Below, in pieces: positions 55,205-64,000 of a stretch of 64,000 nucleotides of DNA. The notes beneath the pieces are model-generated. The model saw only the letters and a program-made list of their open reading frames with translations, had not been told where the DNA came from and ran no database searches. The stretch's first letter is position 1. Every line of letters starts with the position of its first letter. Origin of the DNA: Aquimarina aquimarini (GTDB lineage: Bacteria; Bacteroidota; Bacteroidia; Flavobacteriales; Flavobacteriaceae); NCBI RefSeq assembly GCF_900299535.1, contig NZ_OMKE01000018.1, positions 1 through 64,000 of the forward strand, read 5' to 3'. The position numbers and the translations under genes are program-made.

Positions 55205-55978
55205 AATGGTGTAGGTAAAAAAAGAAGAAACATCTTTTTTGTCCAACCTTAATTCAATAGGCCCTTCAGCATACGAATTGATTTCATATTGATTATAGTA
55301 AAGGACTACTTCATTACTGGTAAACCCTATAGTTTCTGGTAAGCTGAAAGTATCATCTTCAAAAAAGAAGCCAGTGCTGTTGATCGATTCATTTTCAGGA
55401 ATTTTATGTTGTTCTCTGAAGATTTTTTCAACATATTGCTTAAAATGATTATGATCTTTTAATAAATCACTATTTGATAGTTTTTTACCATTTTCAGTAT
55501 CGACGTTTAAGTAAGAAACAGTACCGTTGCCATGTGCGCCACCAGTAAATACATAAGAGTCAATAAGTATAGAAATAAGATTATCACTCTGGTAATTTAG
55601 TTCACAGTCTATAGTGGCTTCGTGTGGAATATTATCATCAGGAAATTCATTACGTATATTTTGATATGAGGTGTTGAATTGAGATACAATATCTTTTATA
55701 GAAAGAGTAGTAGAGGTTTTGTCAATACCTAGACCAATACAAATGGTGTTTTGAATTTCTTTATTGATCATTTTGGCTACAGGGCCATCTCCAATAATGT
55801 TTAGCAAATTAATTTCAATAGAAGCGCAATCTACAGACTCACAATCTATGATCATATCTGTGGTGAAACTTTGTTTTTCAATAGAAAAAGATTCTCTGTT
55901 GTTACAAGCGTATAATCCTATTGAAATTATCAATAAAAAAATGATTCTTGATTTGCTGTTAGTTTTTGTGTTAATCAT
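55199..55978 (-). CDS. DUF3298/DUF4163 lipoprotein
   Basis: 259 residues. IIFLLIISIGLYAC gives a signal sequence with lipobox Cys. The domain (about 40-255) has YVFTGGAHGNGTVSYLNVDT and GKKLSNSDLL, the usual DUF3298 signature (RsiV-like), followed by strands. Ends 6 nt inside the convergent DinB gene. Function unknown; some members bind cell-wall fragments such as lysozyme products. Confidence 0.88.
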   Translation of the reverse strand: MINTKTNSKSRIIFLLIISIGLYACNNRESFSIEKQSFTTDMIIDCESVDCASIEINLLNIIGDGPVAKMINKEIQNTICIGLGIDKTSTTLSIKDIVSQFNTSYQNIRNEFPDDNIPHEATIDCELNYQSDNLISILIDSYVFTGGAHGNGTVSYLNVDTENGKKLSNSDLLKDHNHFKQYVEKIFREQHKIPENESINSTGFFFEDDTFSLPETIGFTSNEVVLYYNQYEINSYAEGPIELRLDKKDVSSFFTYTIL

Positions 55979-56023
55979 CTACTAAAGATATTCATTGAAA
56001 TATGATTAGAACGAATTTAATCA

Positions 56024-56031
56024 TACATTTG
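56024..56031 (+). promoter_or_regulatory. Candidate -7 box for the cystathionine gamma-synthase gene
   Basis: TACATTTG, a TAnnTTTG match, 61 nt before the ATG at 56093. No clear -33 element at the usual distance. Confidence 0.4.
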
Positions 56032-56092
56032 TTTATGTTTTTTACATTAAAAAAAGCAAGTTAATTTATTCTTGCCAAAAACTAATATTTAG

Positions 56093-57232
56093 ATGAAATT
56101 TAACACAAAAACAATTCACGGAGGACAGAAACATGATCCAGCTTATGGTGCAGTCATGCCTCCTATTTATCAAACATCTACTTATGCACAAACGACTCCA
56201 GGAGGGCATAAAGGGTTTGAATATAGTAGAACACATAATCCTACCAGAAAAGCATTAGAAGATTCTTTTGCCAGTATAGAGAACGGAAAATTTGGATTAG
56301 CTTTTGGATCTGGATTAGCAGCGATAGATGCTATAATTAAATTATTGAAACCAGGTGATGAAGTAATTTCTACCAATGATTTATATGGAGGGACATATCG
56401 TTTATTTACCAAGATTTTTGAAGATTTTGGAATTAAATTTCATTTTATAGGTATGGAGAATGCTGATAATTTGGAGCAATATGTAACAGAAAAGACCAAA
56501 TTAATTTGGGTTGAAACACCAACTAACCCAATGATGAATATTATTGATATTAAGGCGGTAGCAGAGATTTCTAAAAAAAACAATCTATTGTTAGCAGTAG
56601 ATAATACATTTGCTACACCATATTTACAGAGGCCTTTGGATTTAGGAGCTGATATAGTAATGCATAGTGCTACTAAGTATATGGGAGGACATAGTGATGT
56701 GGTTATGGGGGCACTAGTTGTAAAAGATGAAGAACTAGCAGAGAAGCTATACTTTATTCAAAATGCAAGTGGTGCTGTTTGTGGGCCTCAAGATAGTTTT
56801 TTGGTGCTTAGAGGAATCAAAACATTGCATGTGCGAATGCAACGCCATTGTGAAAATGGGGAGGCAATTGCTAAATACTTAAAGAATCACCCTAAGATTG
56901 AAAAAGTATATTGGCCTGGTTTTGAGGATCACCCTAATCATAAGGTAGCAGCAGCACAGATGGATGATTTTGGAGGGATGATTTCTTTTGTAACCAAAGG
57001 CAGTGATTATGATAAAGCAATTAAAATTGTAGAAAAATTAAAAGTCTTTACGTTGGCTGAATCTTTAGGTGGAGTAGAGAGTCTTGCAGGACACCCTGCT
57101 AGTATGACACATGCTTCCATACCAAAAGAAGAAAGAGAAAAAACAGGAGTGGTTGATTCGTTGATCAGATTGAGTGTAGGGATTGAAGATGTAGATGATT
57201 TAATTGCAGATCTTGAGCAAGCGATAGGATAA
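56093..57232 (+). CDS. Cystathionine gamma-synthase-type PLP enzyme
   Basis: 379 residues. Trans-sulphuration enzyme family (CGS/CGL); Lys195 in HSATKYMGGHSD binds PLP. The N-terminal YEYSRTHNPTR-like block (FEYSRTHNPTRKALE) is present, as is SLGGVESLAGHPASMTHAS near the C-terminus. It may make cystathionine from an activated homoserine and cysteine, or act as a gamma-lyase; the two activities cannot be told apart from sequence alone, so no gene symbol is given. Upstream of gdhA, 102 nt apart. Confidence 0.93.
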   Translation: MKFNTKTIHGGQKHDPAYGAVMPPIYQTSTYAQTTPGGHKGFEYSRTHNPTRKALEDSFASIENGKFGLAFGSGLAAIDAIIKLLKPGDEVISTNDLYGGTYRLFTKIFEDFGIKFHFIGMENADNLEQYVTEKTKLIWVETPTNPMMNIIDIKAVAEISKKNNLLLAVDNTFATPYLQRPLDLGADIVMHSATKYMGGHSDVVMGALVVKDEELAEKLYFIQNASGAVCGPQDSFLVLRGIKTLHVRMQRHCENGEAIAKYLKNHPKIEKVYWPGFEDHPNHKVAAAQMDDFGGMISFVTKGSDYDKAIKIVEKLKVFTLAESLGGVESLAGHPASMTHASIPKEEREKTGVVDSLIRLSVGIEDVDDLIADLEQAIG

Positions 57233-57258
57233 AATGTTATTATATTCAAAAAATAAAC

Positions 57259-57286
57259 TTGTTTTTTTGGGAATATCATATATTTG
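57259..57286 (+). promoter_or_regulatory. Promoter of gdhA
   Basis: TTG at 57259-57261, a 17-nt spacer, TATATTTG at 57279-57286, a good Bacteroidota promoter, 48 nt before the ATG. Confidence 0.6.
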
Positions 57287-57331
57287 GCCTAATATTTCAA
57301 CTTATAGATAAGAATTTATTAATTCAATTAA

Positions 57332-58678
<1,347 letters not shown>

Positions 58679-58696
58679 AAAAAATACCATATATAT

Positions 58697-58730
58697 AAAA
58701 CCTGTTTGTGTATATACACAAACAGGTTTT
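58697..58730. terminator. Perfect 17-bp terminator hairpin after gdhA
   Basis: AAAACCTGTTTGTGTAT pairs completely with ATACACAAACAGGTTTT, with T-run on the plus strand, 18 nt after the gdhA stop. Confidence 0.85.
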
Positions 58731-58876
58731 ATGTTTACTAAATCTAGGTATTACTTGGCATATAGGTGCAGTTTTTTGTGATTGAAGAAATACAATAGTT
58801 AAAAATATCTTATTTAAAACCTAAAAGCTTCTCGAAAATAAGCTCAAACGGCTTTTTTGGTTATTTTTACTCGATA

Positions 58877-59596
58877 ATGATTATCAACTCTTCAGCCATA
58901 GTAATACACTCAATACGTTATAGTGAAGCAGACTTAATTGTCTCCTTGTTCACAAAAACCAGTGGGTTACGATCTTATTTGCTGAAAGGGGTTTTAAAAT
59001 CAAAAAGAGGAAAGATCAGAGCGTCATTATTTCAGCCACTTACCTTATTAGAGGTGCAGGCTGCTCATAAAGATAAAGGGTCTTTAGAAAGAATTAAAGA
59101 AGCCAGAATAAAAAATGTATACACTACTTTGCATACAGATTATATAAAAAGTGCATTGGTGTTTTTTATCTCAGAAGTGCTAAAGAATTCAATTCATGAA
59201 GAAGAAGCAAATACAAGTTTGTTTGAGTATTTAGAAACGGCTTTGCTATGGTTGGATACTCATGATACTATTGGCAATTTTCATATTACATTTTTAACCA
59301 AGCTTACTCAGTATTTAGGATTTTACCCAGATGTATCACAGCTAGAATTACCTTATTTTAATATGCAGGAAGGAGTTTTTCAGACAGCTAGTAGTAATGT
59401 GTATTGCGTTGATGGTGATCAGGTAGCACAATTCAAATTATTTTTGGGTACAAATTTTGAGGATAGTATGAATATTGGGTTGTCCAAAGACGTACGAGCT
59501 AAGATTCTTGCTATGTTATTAGTATATTTTGAGTTACATTTGCACGGCTTTAAGAAACCGAAGTCACTTTCCGTTTTACAAGAAATTTTTAATTAA
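58877..59596 (+). CDS. recO: DNA repair protein RecO
   Basis: 239 residues. N-terminal OB-fold (AIVIHSIRYSEADLIVSLFT, KTSGLRSYLLKGVLKSKRGK) and a helical C-terminal domain with the LTQYLGFYPDV block. RecFOR-pathway mediator that loads RecA on SSB-coated DNA. Zinc-finger Cys residues are absent, as in many Bacteroidota RecO. The gene ends 4 nt before the next one. Confidence 0.96.
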   Translation: MIINSSAIVIHSIRYSEADLIVSLFTKTSGLRSYLLKGVLKSKRGKIRASLFQPLTLLEVQAAHKDKGSLERIKEARIKNVYTTLHTDYIKSALVFFISEVLKNSIHEEEANTSLFEYLETALLWLDTHDTIGNFHITFLTKLTQYLGFYPDVSQLELPYFNMQEGVFQTASSNVYCVDGDQVAQFKLFLGTNFEDSMNIGLSKDVRAKILAMLLVYFELHLHGFKKPKSLSVLQEIFN

Positions 59597-59600
59597 GATA

Positions 59601-62006
59601 ATGAGGCTATTTATTTTTACTTTGTTTGGAATGTTTTATATGCTATCGGGCCAAGCTCAAAGTATAACAGTGTATAGTGAGGCAAATAATAAGCCTATTC
59701 CTAATGTAGCTATTTACAATAAAATTAAATCGAAAAGTGTTATCACTAATTTTGAAGGTGTTGCTGATATTTCTGCCTTTTCTGAGATAGAAATTCTTTA
59801 CTTCACTCATGTTTCTCATATTGGTAAAAATGTACTTAAATCCAAAATATTAAAAACAAATGCAGTGTATTTACAGGCTGATGAAAATCAGCTTTCTGAG
59901 GTCGTTATTTCTGTGTCAAAATGGGAGCAGGAACAAAAAGATATTACTCAAAAAATTGTAAGTATTACTGCTAATGAAATAGAGTTGTCTGCGCCGCAAA
60001 CATCAGCAGATCTTTTACAAAGTAGTGGGCAAGTGTTTGTTCAAAAAAGTCAATTAGGAGGAGGAAGTCCTATTATAAGAGGATTTTCTACAAATAGATT
60101 GTTGTTGACCGTAGATGGAGTACGTATGAATACTGCGATATTTAGAGGAGGTAATGTGCAAAATGTGATATCTGTAGACCCTTTTACAATAGATAGAACA
60201 GAAGTGATATTAGGGCCTGGATCTGTGGTGTATGGTAGTGATGCAGTAGGTGGTGTGATGAACTTTTATACTTCTCAACCTAAGTTTGCTATTAAAGGCA
60301 AGAGTAAAATAAGCGGTAACGCATTAGTACGATATGCAAGTGCTAGTGATGAAAAAACAGGGCATATAGATTTTAATATTGGGTTAGAGAAGTGGGCTTT
60401 TTTAACAAGTGTAAGTTATACAGATTTTGATGATTTAAAAATGGGAAGTCATGGACCTGATGATTATTTGAGAAATGAATATGTTGAGACTATAAATGGA
60501 GAAGATTTTGTACTACAAAATAATGATCCTGAAAAACAACTTTTTACGGGGTATGATCAAATTAATTTATTGCAAAAGGCTCGTTTTATGCCTAATGAAA
60601 AATGGGATATAAAAGCAAGTCTTATTTATACAGAAACATCAGATTACCCCCGTTATGATCGTTTGATAAGACGAAGAAATGGAAATTTGAGATCTGCAGA
60701 ATGGTTTTATGGGCCACAACGATGGTTTATGGGGAATTTGCAAGTATCTCAAAAATCTAAAAGTATGTTGTATGATAAGATGAAAATTACTGGAGCATAT
60801 CAATATTTTGAAGAAAGTAGAAATGATCGAAATTTTCAAAGTACTGTTTTAGAAAGAACACAAGAACAGGTTGATGCGTATTCGTTTAATTGGGACTTTG
60901 AAAAGAAATTTGGAGAGAAAACAACAGTGTATTACGGATTAGAATATGTGTTGAATCAAGTGTATTCTGATGGATCAGAGAGAGATATAGAAACAGGAGA
61001 TGTCCAAGACGCTCCTTCTAGGTATCCAGATGGGTCTACTTGGCAATCTATAGCTGCGTATACCAGCTTAAAACATAAGATAAGTGAAAAGCTTAGATTT
61101 CAAGGAGGACTAAGGTATAATCGTATCATTTTATACTCAGAATTTGATGATCAGTTCTTTGATTTTCCGTTTGCAGAAGCAAATATAGATACAGAAGCAT
61201 TGACAGGTACTGCGGGTTTAAGTTGGTTTCCTAATGATAAAATACAGTGGAAATTAAATTTCTCTACAGCTTTTAGAGCTCCTAATATTGATGATGTAGG
61301 TAAAATTTTTGATTCAGAGCCTGGATCGGTAGTAGTACCTAATCCAGAAATAAAATCAGAATATGCCTACAATGGAGAAATTGGAGTAAAATTAAATTTA
61401 TGTGAAAGTTTATCTTTGGATATGGCAACATATTACACCTATCTTGATGATGCATTGATCCGACGAGATTTTAATTTAAATGGAGTGACTGAAATTGAAT
61501 TTGGAGGTGAATTAAGTAATGTGCAAGCTATTCAAAATGCAGCAAATGCTAGAATATATGGTTTTGAGGCAGGGGTAAAGTATGATTTCTCTAATAACCT
61601 GAAGCTAATTTCAAAATATACCTTTGTAGGAGGAAAAGAAGAATCAGATGATGGGGTTTCCTCTCCAGCAAGACATGTGTCACCACAATTTGGGAATACT
61701 CATATTACATATACATTGCCTAAGTTAACTATAGATGCGTTTGCGATTTATAATGGAAAATTAGATTTTGATGACCTTTCTCCATCAGAGCAAAGCAAGG
61801 ATTTTTTGTATGCAGCTGATCAAAACGGAAATCCATATTCACCTTCTTGGTACACCCTTAATTTGAGAACCCAATATCAGGTAACCAAAAACTTAAAAGG
61901 GATAGTAACATTAGAAAACATTACAGATCAAAGATATCGTTCATACTCCTCAGGTATTGCTGCGCCAGGAAGAAATTTTATTCTATCACTTAAATATACA
62001 TTGTAA
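59601..62006 (+). CDS. TonB-dependent receptor
   Basis: 801 residues from the ATG at 59601 (MRLFIFTLFGMFYMLSGQAQ signal peptide); the frame is open upstream into recO but without a start. A short carboxypeptidase-regulatory-like domain (about 20-95), then the plug (about 115-230, GGGSPIIRGFSTNRLLLTVD, GPGSVVYGSDAVGGVMNF), then a beta-barrel to the final Leu. TonB box not obvious. Resembles the haem/siderophore/CirA-type receptors. Ligand unknown. Coupled to recO and followed by a HAD gene. Confidence 0.92.
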   Translation: MRLFIFTLFGMFYMLSGQAQSITVYSEANNKPIPNVAIYNKIKSKSVITNFEGVADISAFSEIEILYFTHVSHIGKNVLKSKILKTNAVYLQADENQLSEVVISVSKWEQEQKDITQKIVSITANEIELSAPQTSADLLQSSGQVFVQKSQLGGGSPIIRGFSTNRLLLTVDGVRMNTAIFRGGNVQNVISVDPFTIDRTEVILGPGSVVYGSDAVGGVMNFYTSQPKFAIKGKSKISGNALVRYASASDEKTGHIDFNIGLEKWAFLTSVSYTDFDDLKMGSHGPDDYLRNEYVETINGEDFVLQNNDPEKQLFTGYDQINLLQKARFMPNEKWDIKASLIYTETSDYPRYDRLIRRRNGNLRSAEWFYGPQRWFMGNLQVSQKSKSMLYDKMKITGAYQYFEESRNDRNFQSTVLERTQEQVDAYSFNWDFEKKFGEKTTVYYGLEYVLNQVYSDGSERDIETGDVQDAPSRYPDGSTWQSIAAYTSLKHKISEKLRFQGGLRYNRIILYSEFDDQFFDFPFAEANIDTEALTGTAGLSWFPNDKIQWKLNFSTAFRAPNIDDVGKIFDSEPGSVVVPNPEIKSEYAYNGEIGVKLNLCESLSLDMATYYTYLDDALIRRDFNLNGVTEIEFGGELSNVQAIQNAANARIYGFEAGVKYDFSNNLKLISKYTFVGGKEESDDGVSSPARHVSPQFGNTHITYTLPKLTIDAFAIYNGKLDFDDLSPSEQSKDFLYAADQNGNPYSPSWYTLNLRTQYQVTKNLKGIVTLENITDQRYRSYSSGIAAPGRNFILSLKYTL

Positions 62007-62030
62007 TATAATCCTGAAAAAGATAAAATA

Positions 62031-62684
62031 TTGAAAAATACATTATTCATATTTGATATAGATGGTACGCTTACAGACAGTGTGCCTATGTATTTGTTTT
62101 CTGTGACACAATCACTCTTTGCTTTGGGTATTTCTGATATAGATACAGATTACGATAACTATAAGCATCACACAGATAGTTATGCATTGAGGTATAACTA
62201 TGAGCGTAATTTCAAGAAAACGTTCCCAGATGATTTATTAGATGATTTTGAATTGGATTTGGTGAATCAAATGAAGACGTTTGACCCTGTTAAAGAAATT
62301 GAAGGAGCAAAATTGTTAATTCAGTTTTTGAAAATTAATAATATTCCTTTTTGTTTTGCCACAGGAGCATTGCCAAAACCTGCTATGATTAAACTCGATC
62401 AATGTGGGATATGGTATGATGAAAAATTGTTAGCAACTTCAAAAACACATGAATCAAGAGAGGGTTTTGTGGTAGAGGCAATAAAAAAAGCAAAAGCTTT
62501 TTACAATAAAGAGAATTTTAATCGAATCATATCAGTAGGTGATGGTGTGTGGGATTTAAAAACAGCCCAAAATTTATCTATAGATTTTGTTGGTATTGGT
62601 GATAAGAATAGAGAAAAACTTATACAGAACGGTGCAGAGAAATGTTTTTCTAATCTTATGGAATTTAAAGATTCGTTAGTTTAA
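62031..62684 (+). CDS. HAD-family phosphatase
   Basis: 217 residues starting with TTG at 62031; no ATG lies close by and the first residues MKNTLFIFDIDGTLTDS already contain motif I (DxD). Motif II is in FCFATGALP, motif III Lys in KAKAFYNK or AKLLIQFLK, and motif IV GDGVWDLKTA. A small cap domain lies at about 20-90, so it is a phosphoglycolate-phosphatase-like HAD enzyme. Substrate unknown. Tail-to-tail overlap of 4 nt with the next minus-strand gene. Confidence 0.88.
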   Translation: MKNTLFIFDIDGTLTDSVPMYLFSVTQSLFALGISDIDTDYDNYKHHTDSYALRYNYERNFKKTFPDDLLDDFELDLVNQMKTFDPVKEIEGAKLLIQFLKINNIPFCFATGALPKPAMIKLDQCGIWYDEKLLATSKTHESREGFVVEAIKKAKAFYNKENFNRIISVGDGVWDLKTAQNLSIDFVGIGDKNREKLIQNGAEKCFSNLMEFKDSLV

Positions 62685-63169
62685 TTCTTATTAGCTCTTA
62701 ACTCATTCATCAAATCAGTATCGAATTTCTTTTTAAGTGCTGTGACTTCTTTTACATTATCGTTGGGAATGGCTATGGATAACACATAGTGTTTTATTTT
62801 CCATCCACTAACAGTTTTTTCTACAATACCACTTCCTCTGCATATACCCATTTGTGTATCTAGTAGTTCATCAAACCATGCAATGTTGTTGTTGTCTTTT
62901 AAAAAAATATTTCTGTCAAGAGTAGAGAAGCTCCAAGCTTTTCCTTTGTCAAAATAAGGTTTTGAAAAAGCTTTAAATGCTGTAATATTCCAGTTTTCTG
63001 TAGGGTCTGTACCAATAAAGATTGCATCAGAAGTCATAAGCCCAAAATAAGTGTCAAAATCTGCATCTGCAGCAGCTTTGTGCCACTGTTCAAGCGTTGT
63101 TTTGATTTCAGTGTTTTGCTGTGCAAAACAAAAACTACAAGTAAATAGTAATATGATGAGTTTTTGCAT
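62681..63169 (-). CDS. Exported NTF2-like/SnoaL-like domain protein
   Basis: 162 residues with signal peptide MQKLIILLFTCSFCFAQ. A single cone-shaped NTF2-like domain: KTTLEQWHKAAADADFDTYF, ITAFKAFSKPYFDKGKAWSF and WKIKHYVLSIA. Catalytic role not readable; such domains are often binding or isomerase-like. Starts 14 nt after the lipoprotein gene at 63184, so co-transcribed. Confidence 0.85.
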   Translation of the reverse strand: MQKLIILLFTCSFCFAQQNTEIKTTLEQWHKAAADADFDTYFGLMTSDAIFIGTDPTENWNITAFKAFSKPYFDKGKAWSFSTLDRNIFLKDNNNIAWFDELLDTQMGICRGSGIVEKTVSGWKIKHYVLSIAIPNDNVKEVTALKKKFDTDLMNELRANKN

Positions 63170-63183
63170 GTGATTTATTTTTA

Positions 63184-63717
63184 TTAATTGTCTTGAATAT
63201 CGATTTCTCTCAATAATTCTTTTTCTATATTTTCGGGTATAGCAAGCGATAACTCATTCAATTGAATAATCAAACTATTGTATGCTTTGATTAATCTAGT
63301 GTTGGCTTCCATTACTTTTTTTGGATCTTGTTTTTTCTTTTCAGCAATTAATTTTAACAAGCCTGTTTCTGTAGATAATACACGTATACGAGAATTTATA
63401 GTGTTTGTATTTAAATCTTCAGAAAGATTTTCTTTGAAGGTGCTTACAAGTAAATCAATACTGTCAACATGTTTGTTTACAAAAAAAGGATTAGCATTAC
63501 GTAGTGTGGTTACAAAACTCCGTAGGTTTTGAAAATCATCAAAACTTTCCAAGCTTTTTTCTGCTTCTATAGAGAGTTTTAAAAGATCTAAATCAGCCTT
63601 TTCCTTAGAAAGACTATCTAATTGAATGATGGGGGTTGTTTCTTGTGTTTTAATCTTTTTCTCGTTCTGACAACCAAAGAAAATTAATAGTATTCCTAAA
63701 AAAAGAAATATGCGCAT
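63184..63717 (-). CDS. Lipoprotein, unknown function
   Basis: 177 residues. LFLGILLIFFGC ends in a lipobox-like FGC. The mature part is helical and charged, with a coiled-coil-like stretch (SKEKADLDLLKLSIEAEKSL) and a long central helix. No family recognised. Upstream partner of the NTF2-like protein gene. Confidence 0.82.
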   Translation of the reverse strand: MRIFLFLGILLIFFGCQNEKKIKTQETTPIIQLDSLSKEKADLDLLKLSIEAEKSLESFDDFQNLRSFVTTLRNANPFFVNKHVDSIDLLVSTFKENLSEDLNTNTINSRIRVLSTETGLLKLIAEKKKQDPKKVMEANTRLIKAYNSLIIQLNELSLAIPENIEKELLREIDIQDN

Positions 63718-63826
63718 CCTGTGTTTTATTAGTAAGAACTCAAAAATAAGGTATTTATATCAAACCAATTTATAAAATTGTTGAGTATTGCTTGTAGGAG
63801 ACTTGTGAAATGTTGCTAAAGAGGTG

Positions 63827-64000
63827 TTATTTTATTTTTTGTAGTAGAGGATTGAATGCTTTTGACGCTACAATAATTTTGTCACCAATTTTCATTGTTT
63901 GTACCTCTGTTTCTTCTGCAACTACTTTTACAAAATTAGAGCCAATTAAGACAGTTACTATATAGATGATATCTTCTTTTTTGATTTCAACGATTTCTCC
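63827..64000 (-). CDS. TOBE-domain (molybdate/molybdopterin-binding-like) protein, cut by window edge
   Basis: Last 57 codons of a gene that begins outside the window. The fragment (GEIVEIKKEDIIYIVTVLIG, then KIGDKIIVASKAFNPLLQK) looks like a TOBE or molybdopterin-binding small domain. Whether it is a stand-alone Mop protein or the end of a ModC/ModE-like protein cannot be seen. Stop codon at 63829-63827. Confidence 0.6.
   Translation of the reverse strand, partial: GEIVEIKKEDIIYIVTVLIGSNFVKVVAEETEVQTMKIGDKIIVASKAFNPLLQKIK

Overview
The window is AT-rich bacterial DNA from a Bacteroidota, most likely a marine Flavobacteriaceae member of the Aquimarina/Kordia kind. The evidence is two secreted proteins with C-terminal type IX secretion (T9SS) sorting domains, many lipoproteins, flavobacterial -7 boxes of the form TAnnTTTG, a TPR/transmembrane/AraC regulator, a DUF3078 protein, a permease fused to an M1 peptidase, and a VgrG of Bacteroidota type. 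The genus is inferred from family resemblance only.

Region 1 (162-11165, all minus strand) holds three paralogous secreted or lipid-anchored prolyl-oligopeptidase-like (S9A) enzymes, an erythromycin-esterase-like protein, a TPR/AraC regulator and, between the regulator and the peptidases, an overlooked 46-codon gene (9143-9283). That gene looks like a Bacteroidota RiPP precursor, with a KKLSLKK-type leader ending in GG and a Ser/Thr-rich 13-residue core. No modifying enzyme or exporter is visible here, so its link to the peptidases is a hypothesis.

Region 2 (11279-22512, plus strand) is an orphan type VI secretion (T6SS) effector island. It has four small accessory genes, a 21-nt-period repeat ORF, a long non-coding stretch, then VgrG, a PAAR protein with a C-terminal adaptor-like extension, a 1005-residue putative membrane-acting effector and a tightly coupled membrane protein that is the best immunity candidate, followed by small unknown genes. 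At least seven copies of a composite non-coding repeat lie in this island and none was seen elsewhere in the window. No sheath, tube, baseplate or ATPase genes are present, so the module must use an apparatus encoded elsewhere.

Region 3 (22518-40732) is mostly housekeeping: a lipoprotein, an ABC ATPase with its permease/M1-peptidase partner, hemB, a TerB-like/cytochrome c/DinB cluster, a CNNM/CBS protein with a DNA methyltransferase-type repair protein, a tricorn-like protease, an alpha/beta hydrolase, a DUF3078 protein, hflX and an EEP-family hydrolase.

Region 4 (40889-64000) holds a lipoprotein, a large T9SS-exported lamin-tail nuclease, a VF530 protein, a serine hydrolase, a DnaQ-like exonuclease, a T9SS-exported subtilase, an unexplained 640-nt gap with a possible structured RNA, an alpha/beta hydrolase, a thioesterase, an ArsC-like/DMT pair, a cystathionine gamma-synthase, gdhA, recO with a TonB-dependent receptor and a HAD phosphatase, two small exported proteins and the end of a TOBE-domain gene cut by the window edge. 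No rRNA, tRNA, CRISPR array or intact insertion sequence was recognised.
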